Below are positions 1-8,734 of a stretch of DNA of 30,672 nucleotides, in pieces. The position numbers and the translations under genes were made by a program. Location of the stretch: positions 1 to 30,672 of the forward strand of contig CAZGRP010000052.1 in NCBI GenBank assembly GCA_964527995.1. The letters run 5' to 3'. The number at the start of each line of letters is the position of its first letter. Positions within the stretch are counted from its first letter, which is position 1. The notes under the pieces were generated by a model. The model was not told the origin of the DNA. It saw only the letters and a program-made list of their open reading frames with translations, and did no database searches. The stretch comes from CAZGRP01 sp964527995 (GTDB taxonomy: Bacteria; Zhuqueibacterota; Zhuqueibacteria; Oceanimicrobiales; CAZGRP01).

Positions 1-213
1 GAAGTGCCGCCGCAAGCCTCACACACGCGGCAGATGGCAGACTGCCCCGGTTCGGCCAGAAAATTTGCAACGTCGATGAGAAAAAACCCGTAAGAGTACA
101 GGTTTCGAAGACGCGTTTTCCCAAAGAAGAATGCAGACAAACTGGTAGGCAGACGCCGGCGACTTCGGCGCGACAACGAGAGGTTCGATCGGGTACACCA
201 AGTGGCGGCCGGG

Positions 214-897
214 ATGGAGAGCATCAAGAAAGTCTTGCAGCATCCGTTTTTCACGGTCATGATCAAGCCGCGCAATGCCATGCGTCAGGTCCTCGATACG
301 GATCCCGTCCGCCTGGTGGTGCCTCTGATCCTGCTGGCGACGTTCTCCCAAACGCTTGTGGAGAAACGTTACGATGAGCTAGTCCAAGTCCTGAGATTCG
401 CACCCCGGTTTGGAGCTTTGCTGCTCCTCCTTGTCGTGGCCTTGGCATGCATCGCAATCGTTCTGCTTTTCTATGGATTCAGCTTCCTGATGACGTGGAC
501 GGGTCGTTTCCTGGGTGGGAAGGCGGACGCGCGACAAGTACGCTCTGCCCTTGGCTGGGGGTCGGTACCGTACGTATGGGCCCTGCTCTATCGCTTGCCC
601 GCGCGAATCTTCTACGGCGAGGACATCATCCTACCGATCTTTGGCAGGGAATCTTCGAGGGGTGCGCTGGCCCTCGATTGGGGTTCCAGTGCGACCGACA
701 TGGTAGCGATCGTCATCGGCTACGCGCTTCTGGAAGTCGTTTTCGCGGTCTGGTACGTGATTGTGATCAACAAATGCCTGGGCGAAGCACAAGGTTTTTC
801 CGCCTGGCGTGCCTTCGGAAGCTTCCTGCTGGCCGTGATCACCCCCGCCCTGGTGTTGATGGCTCTGTTTCTGATCACAAAGGCCCTGCTGGCTTGA
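214..897 (+). CDS. YIP1-family integral membrane protein
   Basis: The protein is about 227 residues and has the look of the Yip1 domain family of multi-pass membrane proteins. A short N-terminal segment with 'KPRNAMRQVL' (Yip1 proteins typically begin with a P-rich amphipathic stretch) is followed by about five hydrophobic helices, including long runs near residues 65-95 and at the C terminus. No catalytic motif is visible. The reading frame also allows a GTG at 202; I prefer the ATG at 214 because neither has a convincing ribosome binding site and ATG is the commoner start. It is one of only two plus-strand genes in the window and is convergent with the polyamine operon. The function of bacterial Yip1 proteins is not settled; membrane location is secure, role unknown. 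Confidence 0.75.
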   Translation: MESIKKVLQHPFFTVMIKPRNAMRQVLDTDPVRLVVPLILLATFSQTLVEKRYDELVQVLRFAPRFGALLLLLVVALACIAIVLLFYGFSFLMTWTGRFLGGKADARQVRSALGWGSVPYVWALLYRLPARIFYGEDIILPIFGRESSRGALALDWGSSATDMVAIVIGYALLEVVFAVWYVIVINKCLGEAQGFSAWRAFGSFLLAVITPALVLMALFLITKALLA

Positions 898-980
898 GAC
901 ACAGCCCGAAACCGAGGTCTACTGATCCCCTGCTCCGGGGGACGATGCGTCGGCCGTCAATCCCGAACTTAATCCATGAA

Positions 981-1862
981 CTACTCCCCGATCTTCTCCC
1001 GCCACCATGTCGGAAGGGCGAACGAGGCTGAGTGGATGGCCTCGTTGTAGTAGCGACCCGAGAAGGTGCGCTGGGGCTGCCTGCATGACCTGCCGTCTTT
1101 GGTACTGAGGATAAAGGCCAGATCACCACCCAGATAGGTCGGCACGGCAGCCCGATAGACCTCCGCAACACCGAAAACCTGCCGCAAGTAGGTCACTCCC
1201 TCCTCCAAGACGTCGAACTGGTAGGCAGGAACGCCGGCCTGACGGACCATGACGCCATCGGGGGCGAGGCAATCCCTGACGTCGGAAAAGAACTGTGGGG
1301 TGAATAGAGCTCTGCCCGGGCCGACCGGATCGGTAGCGTCGATGATGACGGCGTCGAATAGCCGATGACGGTCGGAACCTGAGCGGACATAGGCGCTGCC
1401 ATCACCGATGATGAGCTTCACTCGCGGGTCGTTGTAGTCACCGTGGATGCCCAGGTACTCGGCCGAGGCCTGGATGACGGCCTCATCCAGCTCCACCATC
1501 ACAACCTGTTTGACTTCCGGGTGGCGAAGAACTTCGCGGAGGGTTCCACCATCGCCGCCGCCGATGATGAGAACGGACAGGCCTGCGTCCGCTCGATTGG
1601 AGAAGGGTCGCCCGAACAGAGGCACATGGACGAGCATCTCGTGATAGACATACTCGTCTGCCTGGGTGGTTTGGAGAATGCCGTCGAGCACCAGGACTCG
1701 GCCGAGGATATCGTGCTCGTAGACCTCCAACTTCTGGAAGGGGGTAGTCTCCGAATAAAGCCGCCGCATCTTGAGTCCCTGGCAAATAGTGGTTGGATCA
1801 TCGACCTCGTACCACCATTCAGCCTGGGCCGGCTTCGGAGAGATCCTCTCAGCCGACTTCAT
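981..1862 (-). CDS. speE: Spermidine synthase (polyamine aminopropyltransferase)
   Basis: This cytosolic enzyme transfers an aminopropyl group from decarboxylated S-adenosylmethionine to putrescine (or another diamine). The 293-residue length is normal. Visible family signatures are the nucleotide-binding GGGDGG at residues 101-106, the following 'VELDEAVI' (about 123-130), and the active-site 'IIDATDPVGPG' (about 173-183). The N-terminal beta domain contains 'LVLDGILQTTQADEYVYHEM', typical of the family. The frame is open to a TTG at 1895, but the ATG at 1862 fits family length. It overlaps the end of speD by 14 bases, so the two are cotranscribed and probably translationally coupled, matching their consecutive steps. 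The product could also be a longer-chain polyamine; sequence alone does not fix the amine acceptor. Confidence 0.95.
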   Translation of the reverse strand: MKSAERISPKPAQAEWWYEVDDPTTICQGLKMRRLYSETTPFQKLEVYEHDILGRVLVLDGILQTTQADEYVYHEMLVHVPLFGRPFSNRADAGLSVLIIGGGDGGTLREVLRHPEVKQVVMVELDEAVIQASAEYLGIHGDYNDPRVKLIIGDGSAYVRSGSDRHRLFDAVIIDATDPVGPGRALFTPQFFSDVRDCLAPDGVMVRQAGVPAYQFDVLEEGVTYLRQVFGVAEVYRAAVPTYLGGDLAFILSTKDGRSCRQPQRTFSGRYYNEAIHSASFALPTWWREKIGE

Positions 1863-2232
1863 GGACAAGTTCTCGGACGCCGACCGTGTGCTCAAAGCCG
1901 CGCCGGAGTTCGCGAACCTTCACCCGCTTGGCCTGCAGGGCGGACTGCAGAGCCTCCATAGCACGGTGTGGGTCGCCGCAACCGCAAAAGAAGAAGTCGG
2001 CCGCAAAGTAACCAAATTCGGGCCAGGTGTGCACGGAAATGTGGGATTCGGCCAGCGTCGCCGTGGCCGTGATGCCGTAAGGACTGAACTCATGTACACA
2101 TAGATCGATCAAGGTTGCCCCCCCGGCAGCGACCGCCTCCATCAGCGCGTGGCGAATGCGCTCGGGATCATTGAGGATCTCCCCAGGCGACTGCCACGCG
2201 TCCACGATCAAATGCGTACCCACGTATTTCAT
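1849..2232 (-). CDS. speD: S-adenosylmethionine decarboxylase proenzyme (bacterial SpeH/SpeD class 1B type)
   Basis: It makes decarboxylated SAM, the aminopropyl donor for SpeE. The protein is 127 residues, the size of the small Thermotoga/Bacillus-type proenzyme. The self-cleavage region 'LAESHISVHTWPE' is intact: Ser63, which becomes the pyruvoyl group after cleavage at Glu62-Ser63, His68 and Cys83 all sit at the numbers known from the Thermotoga maritima enzyme. Glu72 and the 'FFFCGCGDP' strand follow. The ATG at 2232 is preceded by a GGAGGG-type ribosome binding site. It is the first gene of a two-gene operon with speE and lies about 63 bases downstream of the predicted transcription start. 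Processing into alpha and beta chains is inferred from the family. Confidence 0.96.
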   Translation of the reverse strand: MKYVGTHLIVDAWQSPGEILNDPERIRHALMEAVAAGGATLIDLCVHEFSPYGITATATLAESHISVHTWPEFGYFAADFFFCGCGDPHRAMEALQSALQAKRVKVRELRRGFEHTVGVRELVHEVG

Positions 2233-2301
2233 TCTGCTTTGTACCCTCCACCCTGATGACCGAACCAGTTATTTCGGGGAAATTGTCGACACCAAAAAGT
2301 A

Positions 2302-2330
2302 ACAATACGGAAATCCGCGCTAAATGTCAA
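2302..2330 (-). promoter_or_regulatory. Sigma70-like promoter for speD-speE
   Basis: On the minus strand a perfect -35 TTGACA (2325-2330) is followed after 17 bases by -10 TATTGT (2302-2307). Transcription would start near 2295, giving a leader of about 63 nt before the speD ATG. The predicted site lies wholly in the short gap between the amidohydrolase stop and speD. Confidence 0.65.
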
Positions 2331-2403
2331 GCACGATCATCCCGCTGCAGCCGCCCCCCACCGGCTCGAGGCCGCCGATCCTTTGCTCCGACCCGAATTC
2401 CCG

Positions 2404-3720
2404 TCACCTCGCCAGGTCGTTCTTGTAGACCACGCCGTCCTTCATCACAAAAGCGACTTGCGCCAAGGCTGAAACGTCCTTGAGGGGATCGGAAGACACA
2501 GCGACCAGGTCGGCCAGTTTGCCCTCCTCAACGCTGCCCAGTCGGCTTTTCTGGTTGAGCAGTTCCGCGGCAACGATGGTACCGGCGCGGATGGCCTCGA
2601 GCGGCTTCATGCCGCCCTGAACATAGAGTTCGAATTCCCGCGCCTGGTTTACCTCCGTCCATGGGAAACCGCCGGCGTCGGTACCGAGCGCAATTTTCAC
2701 TCCGGCCTTGTAGGCGGTTGGAAACGTCTTCTTCATCAGGTGGTCCCACAATTTGAGCCAGACCCCGCCACGCGGCTTGGCCACGTACTCGCTCACCGTC
2801 AGAGTCGGACACCAGTAGACGCCCTGGCGGACCATGCGCTGCGCCAGCTCTGCAGTGATGCCGTCGCCATGCTCGATGGAATTGACCCCGGCCTCGAGCG
2901 CCACGTTTACGCCGTCCCAACCGATGGCGTGTGCCGCCACCCTGTGCCCGAGACGATGGGCCTCGTCGACGATCGCCTTGGCCTCCTCGAGCGTGAAGTT
3001 CGGGATGCTGCGAAGTTCGCCCTTGTCGTTGAAGTAGTAGCCGTGGTCGGCATAGAACTTGATCCAGTCGGCGCCGTAGGAAATTTGCTCGCGTACGGCC
3101 CGCCGTACGCCTTCGACACCATCGGCGTATTGCACCCCTTTGGGCAGATCGAGCTCCCACGAGAAGCCGCGGCGCAGCCCGTACATACCGGTCGGAGCCA
3201 GGGCCCGGGTAGAGACGAAGAGGCGCGACCCGATGATGACGCCGCGCTGGATCGCGGTCTTGACATCCACGTCGGCATAGTAGGCACCTTCGGTCTCGAC
3301 ATCGCGGAGCGTGGTGAAGCCATGCATCAGAGCGATGCGCACAGAGCGGCTGGCCTCCAGGGTCCGATACGGGATCGACTCGCGCAGCAACTGATCGTCG
3401 TACTCCCGCGAGGTGGCGTCACCCTGCAACAGGATGTGGGTGTGAGCATCGATAAATCCCGGAAGAACGTAGGCTCCGCGCAGGTCGACGGTCTCCGCTC
3501 CCGCCGGTGCTGTCAGGTTCGTACCGATGCGCTTGATTCGGTTCCCCTGCACCAGGATGCTGCGATCCGAGAGATACTTCCCAGACGCCACGTCCAGTAT
3601 GTTGGCGTGGGTCAAGAGGGTACTGCGCGAATCGTTTTGCGCCCGGCCCAGCGACGGCAGAGCTGCTACAGCCGCCACCGCCAGCACAAGCCAGAATCTT
3701 CGCAGCAACTTTCTCGTCAT
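2404..3720 (-). CDS. Exported metal-dependent amidohydrolase (imidazolonepropionase-like family)
   Basis: A 438-residue member of the amidohydrolase superfamily, subgroup of imidazolonepropionase-like or Xaa-Pro dipeptidase-like proteins. An N-terminal signal peptide of about 27 residues (RKLLRRFW, then a hydrophobic core, then SLGRAQ) predicts export to the periplasm. Metal-site features appear in order: HTH of 'DAHTH' (His93, His95), a lysine in 'GADWIKFYADHG' that is usually carbamylated, 'AAHAIG', 'SIEHGDG', and the terminal Asp in 'ALGTDAGG'. The ATG at 3720 is chosen because it has an AGGAGGGAG ribosome binding site and starts a clean signal peptide; an in-frame upstream ATG at 3759 would spoil it. 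Known relatives hydrolyse dipeptides with C-terminal Lys/Arg/Pro or other cyclic amides, so the substrate here is open. Confidence 0.9.
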   Translation of the reverse strand: MTRKLLRRFWLVLAVAAVAALPSLGRAQNDSRSTLLTHANILDVASGKYLSDRSILVQGNRIKRIGTNLTAPAGAETVDLRGAYVLPGFIDAHTHILLQGDATSREYDDQLLRESIPYRTLEASRSVRIALMHGFTTLRDVETEGAYYADVDVKTAIQRGVIIGSRLFVSTRALAPTGMYGLRRGFSWELDLPKGVQYADGVEGVRRAVREQISYGADWIKFYADHGYYFNDKGELRSIPNFTLEEAKAIVDEAHRLGHRVAAHAIGWDGVNVALEAGVNSIEHGDGITAELAQRMVRQGVYWCPTLTVSEYVAKPRGGVWLKLWDHLMKKTFPTAYKAGVKIALGTDAGGFPWTEVNQAREFELYVQGGMKPLEAIRAGTIVAAELLNQKSRLGSVEEGKLADLVAVSSDPLKDVSALAQVAFVMKDGVVYKNDLAR

Positions 3721-3878
3721 CTCTTCTCCCTCCTTGTTCGTAGGATCGAGCCACCGCACCGTTCGGGTAATAGAAATTGGGAACTAGGAATTAGAGCCTC
3801 GCAGCAAGTCATTCCGAAATCTGAAATCTCTACGCCGCAATCGGACTCCATCACTCATCACGCACCTCCTTGCCATTC

Positions 3879-3892
3879 CCCCCTCGAGGGGG
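3879..3892. repeat. 14-bp palindrome in a degenerate intergenic spacer
   Basis: The 308-base spacer 3721-4028, between the amidohydrolase and helicase genes, has no credible gene. It contains A+T-rich repeated words (ACTAGGAATTAG near 3784; AAATCTGAAATC near 3818) and then a perfect palindrome CCCCCTCGAGGGGG followed by a further G-rich run to about 3901. It looks like a dispersed intergenic repeat rather than a terminator, because no T-run follows on either strand. Confidence 0.35.
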
Positions 3893-4028
3893 CCAGGGGG
3901 GTGTCACGGCCGGCGTTAGGCAATCCACAAACGACCGGGCCGTCTGCAATGCGACGTTGACATCCCCCTAAATTGGGCCGCGGTTCAGCCCCCGGGATCG
4001 GCCGGTCCTTTGGCCGGTGTCGCCCGCC

Positions 4029-6311
4029 TCAGGACGAGGATCCGTCTCCCAACAACCCCAACGCCCCCTGCTTGCCGCTCTCACCCACTTCCAGCACCGG
4101 ACCGACGCACGACGGGCAGCCGCTGTCGCAGCCGCATCCCTGGATCAATTCGCGGGCGGCCACCTTGAGACTACCGTGCATCTGGTAAATCTTCCGGCTC
4201 AAGCCGACGCCGCCAGCGATGTTGTCGTAAATGAAGATCGTTGGTCGCTGCGTCAGCGGCGCCCGCACCATCGGCACGGCGCGGATGTCGCGCACGTCGC
4301 ACATGGCGAACAGGGGCACCACATTCTGCAGAACATTGGCCAGGGCTTTGAGGGCATCGCCAAGAGCCGATTTTTCCATCTGCAGGCGATCACCGATGTC
4401 GCCTGGGAATTCCCACCAGTAGGCGCTGGTATGTTTGGAGATCTCCGGCAGCTCGATCACGCCGTAGCCAACGTTCTCATGCGAGCCGAACTTGATTTTT
4501 TTGAAATCCGTGGTCAGCAGGCGGACGTTGACCTCGCCGAGGCCACGGCGGCTGCCGTCCGGCAGCTCCTCCGACTCGAACTCGTCGAGCACCTCGATGT
4601 CGGTGTGGGTCTGAGCGTCAGTATAATAGTCGACCTGCACGCGCTTGACGTAGGCCTTCTTGCGTTCCCAGTCGAGGCGGTCGACATGGTACTGCACGCC
4701 CTCGTGGATATAAATGGCGTCGGTGTGCACCATAAAAGGTGCATCCAGGAGATTGACCTCGCCGATGACGCGCTCCCTGTCTGTGGTGTCGATGATGACC
4801 ACGTTCTCCGGCGTGGCGCTGCGCAGGCTCACCCCCTGGGCCGGGTAGGCGTCGGTCATCCAGTGCCAGCGACCTTCAGCGTGATGCAGGACGCGATTCT
4901 CTTCCAGGTATTCGAGAATGTCGCCAGTGGCGTCCACTCCGAACTTTTCGCCGTCTTCGAACGGCAGTTCGAAAGCAGCGCACTTGATGTGATCGAGAAG
5001 CAGGATCAGGTTGTTGGGGTCGACGACGCCCGACTCAGGCGAACGCCCGAAAAAGTAGTCGGGATGGTTGACGATGTACTGGTCGATGGGCGAACTTGTG
5101 GCCACCAGCACTGCCACCGAAGCGCCGGCCCGGCGACCAGCGCGGCCGGCCTGTTGCCAGGCTGAAGCGATGGTGCCCGGATACCCCGCCATGACGCACG
5201 CTTCAAGCTGGCCAATATCGATCCCAAGTTCCAGGGCGTTGGTGCTGACCACACCGAGGATCTCTCCCTTGCGCAGGCCCTGCTCGATGGCGCGGCGTTC
5301 GGTCGGCAGGTAGCCGCCGCGATAGCCGCGAACCAGGTCGGAGCTCCAGTGGTTTCGGCGCATCAACTCTTTGAGGTAGGTCAGCAGGATCTCCACGCGC
5401 AGGCGACTGCGCGCGAACACGATGGTCTGGATTCGGTTGGCCAGAAACCGAGCCGCGATGCTGCGAGCCTCTTTGATGTACGACCGGCGTATGCCCAACT
5501 CGCGGTTTACGACCGGCGGGTTGTAGAAGATGAAGTGCTTCTCACCGCGTGGAGCGCCGTTGCGGTCGACCAGATCGACGTCGGCTTCGATGAGCTGCCG
5601 CGCCAGCTCCCCTGGGTTGGCGATGGTCGCCGAACAGCAGATGAAGCGCGGATCGCTGCCATAGAACCGGGCGATGCGCCGTAGCCGCCGCACCACGTTC
5701 GCCAGGTGGCTCCCGAAGATGCCGCGGTAGTTGTGCAGCTCGTCAATGACGACGTAGCGCAGATTCTCGAAGAGCTTGACCCATTTGGTGTGATGTGGCA
5801 AGATCCCCTGGTGAAGCATATCCGGATTGGTAACGACGATGTGGCCGGAGCTACGGATGGCTTTCCGCGCCGACGCAGGCGTATCGCCATCGAACGTGAA
5901 GGTCTTGATGTCGAAATCGACTCGCGGTCCCAGCAGGGCAACCAGAGTGTGCAGCTCCGCAACCTGATCCTGGGACAGCGCTTTGGTGGGAAAGAGATAG
6001 AGCGCCCGTGCCTCCGGCTCGCCAAGCACGGTGTTCAGGACCGGCAGGTTGTAGCAGAGCGTCTTGCCGCTTGCCGTCGGCGTCACCACCACCACGTTTC
6101 TGCCAGCCAGCACCCGCTCCACTGCCTCAGCCTGGTGGCAGTAGAGGCGGTGGATGCCATATTCCACCAGGGCAGCTTTCAGCTCCTGCCGGAGTGCGTC
6201 CGGGAACTCCGCCCACTTCGGTTCCTGGGCCGGCAGCACCTGCCAGCGGGTGACGTTGGACATGAATCGCGGCTCGCGCCGCAGGGCATCAAGAAGCTGA
6301 GGGACGTTCAT
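4029..6311 (-). CDS. MrfA/YprA-like superfamily 2 DEAD/DEAH-box helicase with C-terminal Zn-binding cysteines
   Basis: A 760-residue SF2 helicase. Seen directly are Walker A TPTASGKT (77-84), motif Ib 'TNPDML' (161-166), motif II DELH (190-193), motif III SAT (228-230), and the helicase C-terminal domain with 'GIDIGQLEACVMAGYPGTIASAWQQAGRAGRR'. The last 40 residues carry the four-cysteine cluster CGCDSGCPSC, the mark of the MrfA (formerly YprA) family with its DUF1998-like domain. Bacillus MrfA acts with the exonuclease MrfB in repair of mitomycin-type DNA damage. No MrfB-like gene is next to it here, so a DNA-repair role is inferred from the family only. The ATG at 6311 is chosen over an in-frame upstream codon at 6350 because family homology begins there. 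The protein is likely cytosolic. Confidence 0.92.
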   Translation of the reverse strand: MNVPQLLDALRREPRFMSNVTRWQVLPAQEPKWAEFPDALRQELKAALVEYGIHRLYCHQAEAVERVLAGRNVVVVTPTASGKTLCYNLPVLNTVLGEPEARALYLFPTKALSQDQVAELHTLVALLGPRVDFDIKTFTFDGDTPASARKAIRSSGHIVVTNPDMLHQGILPHHTKWVKLFENLRYVVIDELHNYRGIFGSHLANVVRRLRRIARFYGSDPRFICCSATIANPGELARQLIEADVDLVDRNGAPRGEKHFIFYNPPVVNRELGIRRSYIKEARSIAARFLANRIQTIVFARSRLRVEILLTYLKELMRRNHWSSDLVRGYRGGYLPTERRAIEQGLRKGEILGVVSTNALELGIDIGQLEACVMAGYPGTIASAWQQAGRAGRRAGASVAVLVATSSPIDQYIVNHPDYFFGRSPESGVVDPNNLILLLDHIKCAAFELPFEDGEKFGVDATGDILEYLEENRVLHHAEGRWHWMTDAYPAQGVSLRSATPENVVIIDTTDRERVIGEVNLLDAPFMVHTDAIYIHEGVQYHVDRLDWERKKAYVKRVQVDYYTDAQTHTDIEVLDEFESEELPDGSRRGLGEVNVRLLTTDFKKIKFGSHENVGYGVIELPEISKHTSAYWWEFPGDIGDRLQMEKSALGDALKALANVLQNVVPLFAMCDVRDIRAVPMVRAPLTQRPTIFIYDNIAGGVGLSRKIYQMHGSLKVAARELIQGCGCDSGCPSCVGPVLEVGESGKQGALGLLGDGSSS

Positions 6312-6485
6312 GGCAGGACCCTGAAAGTACGAAATGAAAATGAAAAACAAGCGCGGTGAGGAAGATGCCAGTGCCGCCCAGGCGGCAGGGAGAGACGGTC
6401 CCTCTCACACTTCAGGGCTGCCGGTACCGCGAGACGGCGAGTTACTTTGTCAGATACACCGGCGTCGACTTCTCGAACGGGAGCC

Positions 6486-8540
6486 TCACAGCTCCTGCAA
6501 TGCGTCCACCGCATCTTTGGGCCCGGCGACGATCAGCTCGTCGCCTGCGTGGATGCGGTAGTCGGGCGACGGCACAATGGTGCGCACCTCGCCGATCTCG
6601 CCGTCGTGGCTGCGGATGAACACCACCTCGACCCCGTAAAGAGCGCGCACGTTCAACTGCCGCAGTGTATGGCCGATGAAGGTTCGCGGCGCTGGCGTCT
6701 CCTGCACCACGTAGCCGTTGCCCATGTCCACCTGGCGCACTTTCCCCACCATGGCGACCGTGCTCGACATGGTGCCGGCGAGATCGCGGCGCAAGACCTC
6801 CTGGTTGTACGCGTTGATAACATCCCGTTTGTGAACGGTGCCGACGAGCTTCTTGGGATTCTTTTCCTCCACCACCGGAATCTCGTCCATCTCGCTATGG
6901 CTAAACAGCCGCATGACCAGATCGAGGGTGTCGTTCTCGGTCACCGACGGCGGATTCGGCACAACCAGATCGCCGGCGACAACCACGTGGCGCAGCGTCT
7001 CCTGCTCGAAAATGAGGCGGCGGATCTCGGAAAGCGAGATCGCGCCGAGAAGGTCGCCCTTGTCGTTCACCACAAAAAACTCTGTATGGCTGCTGCGGAC
7101 CACAAGGTCCAGCACACGGGGAAAGTCGGCCGACGCTGGAATCACCTCCGGCTCGCGGTCGATGATGTCGTGCACGTAGAGAGAGCGCAGGACATTCGGA
7201 TCCTCCTCTTTGAAGACATCGATGCCCTTGCGGCGCAGCTTCAGGGTGTAGATGGAGTCACGTTTCAAACGCGTGACCAAAAGGGTGCTGACCACGCAGG
7301 CAGCCATCAGCGGTGGGATGATCGTATAGTCACCAGTGAGCTCGAAAATCATGATAATGGCCGTAATGGGCGCGTGCGTCGTGCCGGCGACCACGGCCCC
7401 CATCGCCACCAGGGCGTACGCCCCCGACGTAGCCGTGGCGCCTGGGAACCACTGGTGGATGAAGGTGCCAAGGAACCCGCCCGTCATCGCACCGAGGAAA
7501 AGCGACGGTGCGAAGACACCGCCGGAACCACCCGACCCGATGGTGATGGAGGTTGCCGCAATCTTTGCCAGAAGCAGTGCAAACAGCATGAATGCCGACA
7601 GATTCCCGGTCAGCGCCGCGTTGATGGTGTCGTAGCCGACCCCGAAGACATGCGGCAAGCGGATGCCGATGGCGCCGACGAGCAGGCCGCCCACCAAAGC
7701 CTTCGAATAGCCGGGCAGTCGCAGGCGCTCGAAGAAGTCTTCTGCGGCATAGAGGACGACGATGAACGTCAGCGCCACCAGGCCGGCCAGGACGCCGACG
7801 ACCATGTAGGGAGCCAGCTCAAAGGGGCTGACGAGATGGTACTTCGGCACCACAAAGGCTGGAAAATCGCCAAGGAAGTGGCGGGACACCACTGTGGCCA
7901 CCACCGAAGAGATGACGATGGGGCTGAACTGCGGCACGCCGAAGTCGCCGAGAATGACCTCCACGGCGAACATGGCGCCGCCGATCGGGGCATTGAACGT
8001 CGCTGCCATGCCGGCGGCACCGCCGGCGCCCACCAGGGTGCGGAGCTGGCGCGTCGACACATTGAGAGCCTGGCCGATGGTCGAACTCAGGGCCGAACCG
8101 ATCTGCACGATCGGACCCTCACGGCCGACCGACCCGCCCGAGCCGATGCACAACGCCGAGGCGAAGGACCGCAAGGCCGCGGTCCGCGGTCGGATCGTTC
8201 CCCCTTTGACCACAACGGACTCCATCACCTCCGGCACACCGTGGCCCTTGGCCTCCTCCGCAAAAAAATGGCCCAGCGGCCCGACAAACAGCCCGCCGAT
8301 GGCCGGCGCCAGCAACCGCCAATACCACGGCAGCGCCAGGGCAACGGCTACCAGCCCGCCAGGAGCGCCGAAAAAAACCTCCTGGAACAGCTTGATGAGA
8401 GCGCGAAAGATAATCGCCCCAAGACCGCCGGCGAGACCGGCGACAATGGCCACCAGGACCATAAAGAGATGTTCACCCAGCTTGCTCTTACCGGCAGCAT
8501 CAGAGCGGTGAGCAAGAGGAACAGCGGATTTCGCTTGCAT
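6486..8540 (-). CDS. ClC-family chloride channel with CBS pair and TrkA-C domain
   Basis: A 684-residue inner-membrane ClC protein. The selectivity motifs are GSGGSVGREGP (133-143, gating glutamate Glu141) and GSGGSGGVFAPSLF (335-348). In 'NAPIGGAMFAVEVILGDF' the residue aligned with the E. coli ClC-ec1 proton glutamate (Glu203) is Val195, which points to a passive chloride channel rather than a proton/chloride exchanger. Two CBS repeats (about 455-580), which usually bind adenine nucleotides, are followed by a TrkA-C/RCK-C-like domain (about 605-684). The ATG at 8540 has a weak GGGCGGA site. It lies downstream of the osmolyte operon on the same strand with a 194-base spacer, and a link to osmotic or ion homeostasis is plausible but not shown. 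Confidence 0.93.
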   Translation of the reverse strand: MQAKSAVPLAHRSDAAGKSKLGEHLFMVLVAIVAGLAGGLGAIIFRALIKLFQEVFFGAPGGLVAVALALPWYWRLLAPAIGGLFVGPLGHFFAEEAKGHGVPEVMESVVVKGGTIRPRTAALRSFASALCIGSGGSVGREGPIVQIGSALSSTIGQALNVSTRQLRTLVGAGGAAGMAATFNAPIGGAMFAVEVILGDFGVPQFSPIVISSVVATVVSRHFLGDFPAFVVPKYHLVSPFELAPYMVVGVLAGLVALTFIVVLYAAEDFFERLRLPGYSKALVGGLLVGAIGIRLPHVFGVGYDTINAALTGNLSAFMLFALLLAKIAATSITIGSGGSGGVFAPSLFLGAMTGGFLGTFIHQWFPGATATSGAYALVAMGAVVAGTTHAPITAIIMIFELTGDYTIIPPLMAACVVSTLLVTRLKRDSIYTLKLRRKGIDVFKEEDPNVLRSLYVHDIIDREPEVIPASADFPRVLDLVVRSSHTEFFVVNDKGDLLGAISLSEIRRLIFEQETLRHVVVAGDLVVPNPPSVTENDTLDLVMRLFSHSEMDEIPVVEEKNPKKLVGTVHKRDVINAYNQEVLRRDLAGTMSSTVAMVGKVRQVDMGNGYVVQETPAPRTFIGHTLRQLNVRALYGVEVVFIRSHDGEIGEVRTIVPSPDYRIHAGDELIVAGPKDAVDALQEL

Positions 8541-8625
8541 TCATTCCGCCCGTAACAAGATGGTCTACCTACTCTGAGATTCTCGTCCAAAGTGCAGTGG
8601 CCTTACCACTGACGGCCACCAGCGA

Positions 8626-8675
8626 CCTCGGATCCTGCCTGTCTCCTTCTTCGTCAGAATCCGAGGGTTTGTTTT
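8626..8675 (+). terminator. Terminator-like hairpin on the plus strand in the clc leader region
   Basis: Arms CCTCGGAT (8626-8633) and ATCCGAGG (8659-8666) pair perfectly around a 25-base loop and are followed by GTTTGTTTTC. A second hairpin lies just upstream: GTGGCC (8597-8602) with GGCCAC (8614-8619). There is no plus-strand gene nearby, and on the minus strand this DNA is the spacer between the phosphatase gene and clc, so its role is unclear. Confidence 0.3.
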
Positions 8676-8734
8676 CTCGCCTGTTACAGGACTCGCCCGC
8701 GCAACCCCGGCGGCGGCCGTCACTCCAGCTCCCC

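Noticed and set aside
6372..6387. TGCCGCC-CA-GGCGGCA hairpin between helicase and clc as a terminator
   Set aside because: The loop is too tight and no T-run follows on either strand.
6447..8555. Long open frame on the plus strand opposite the ClC gene
   Set aside because: It has no recognisable domain, is His/Asp/Arg-rich as expected of an antisense shadow in GC-rich DNA, and the ClC frame has clear motifs.
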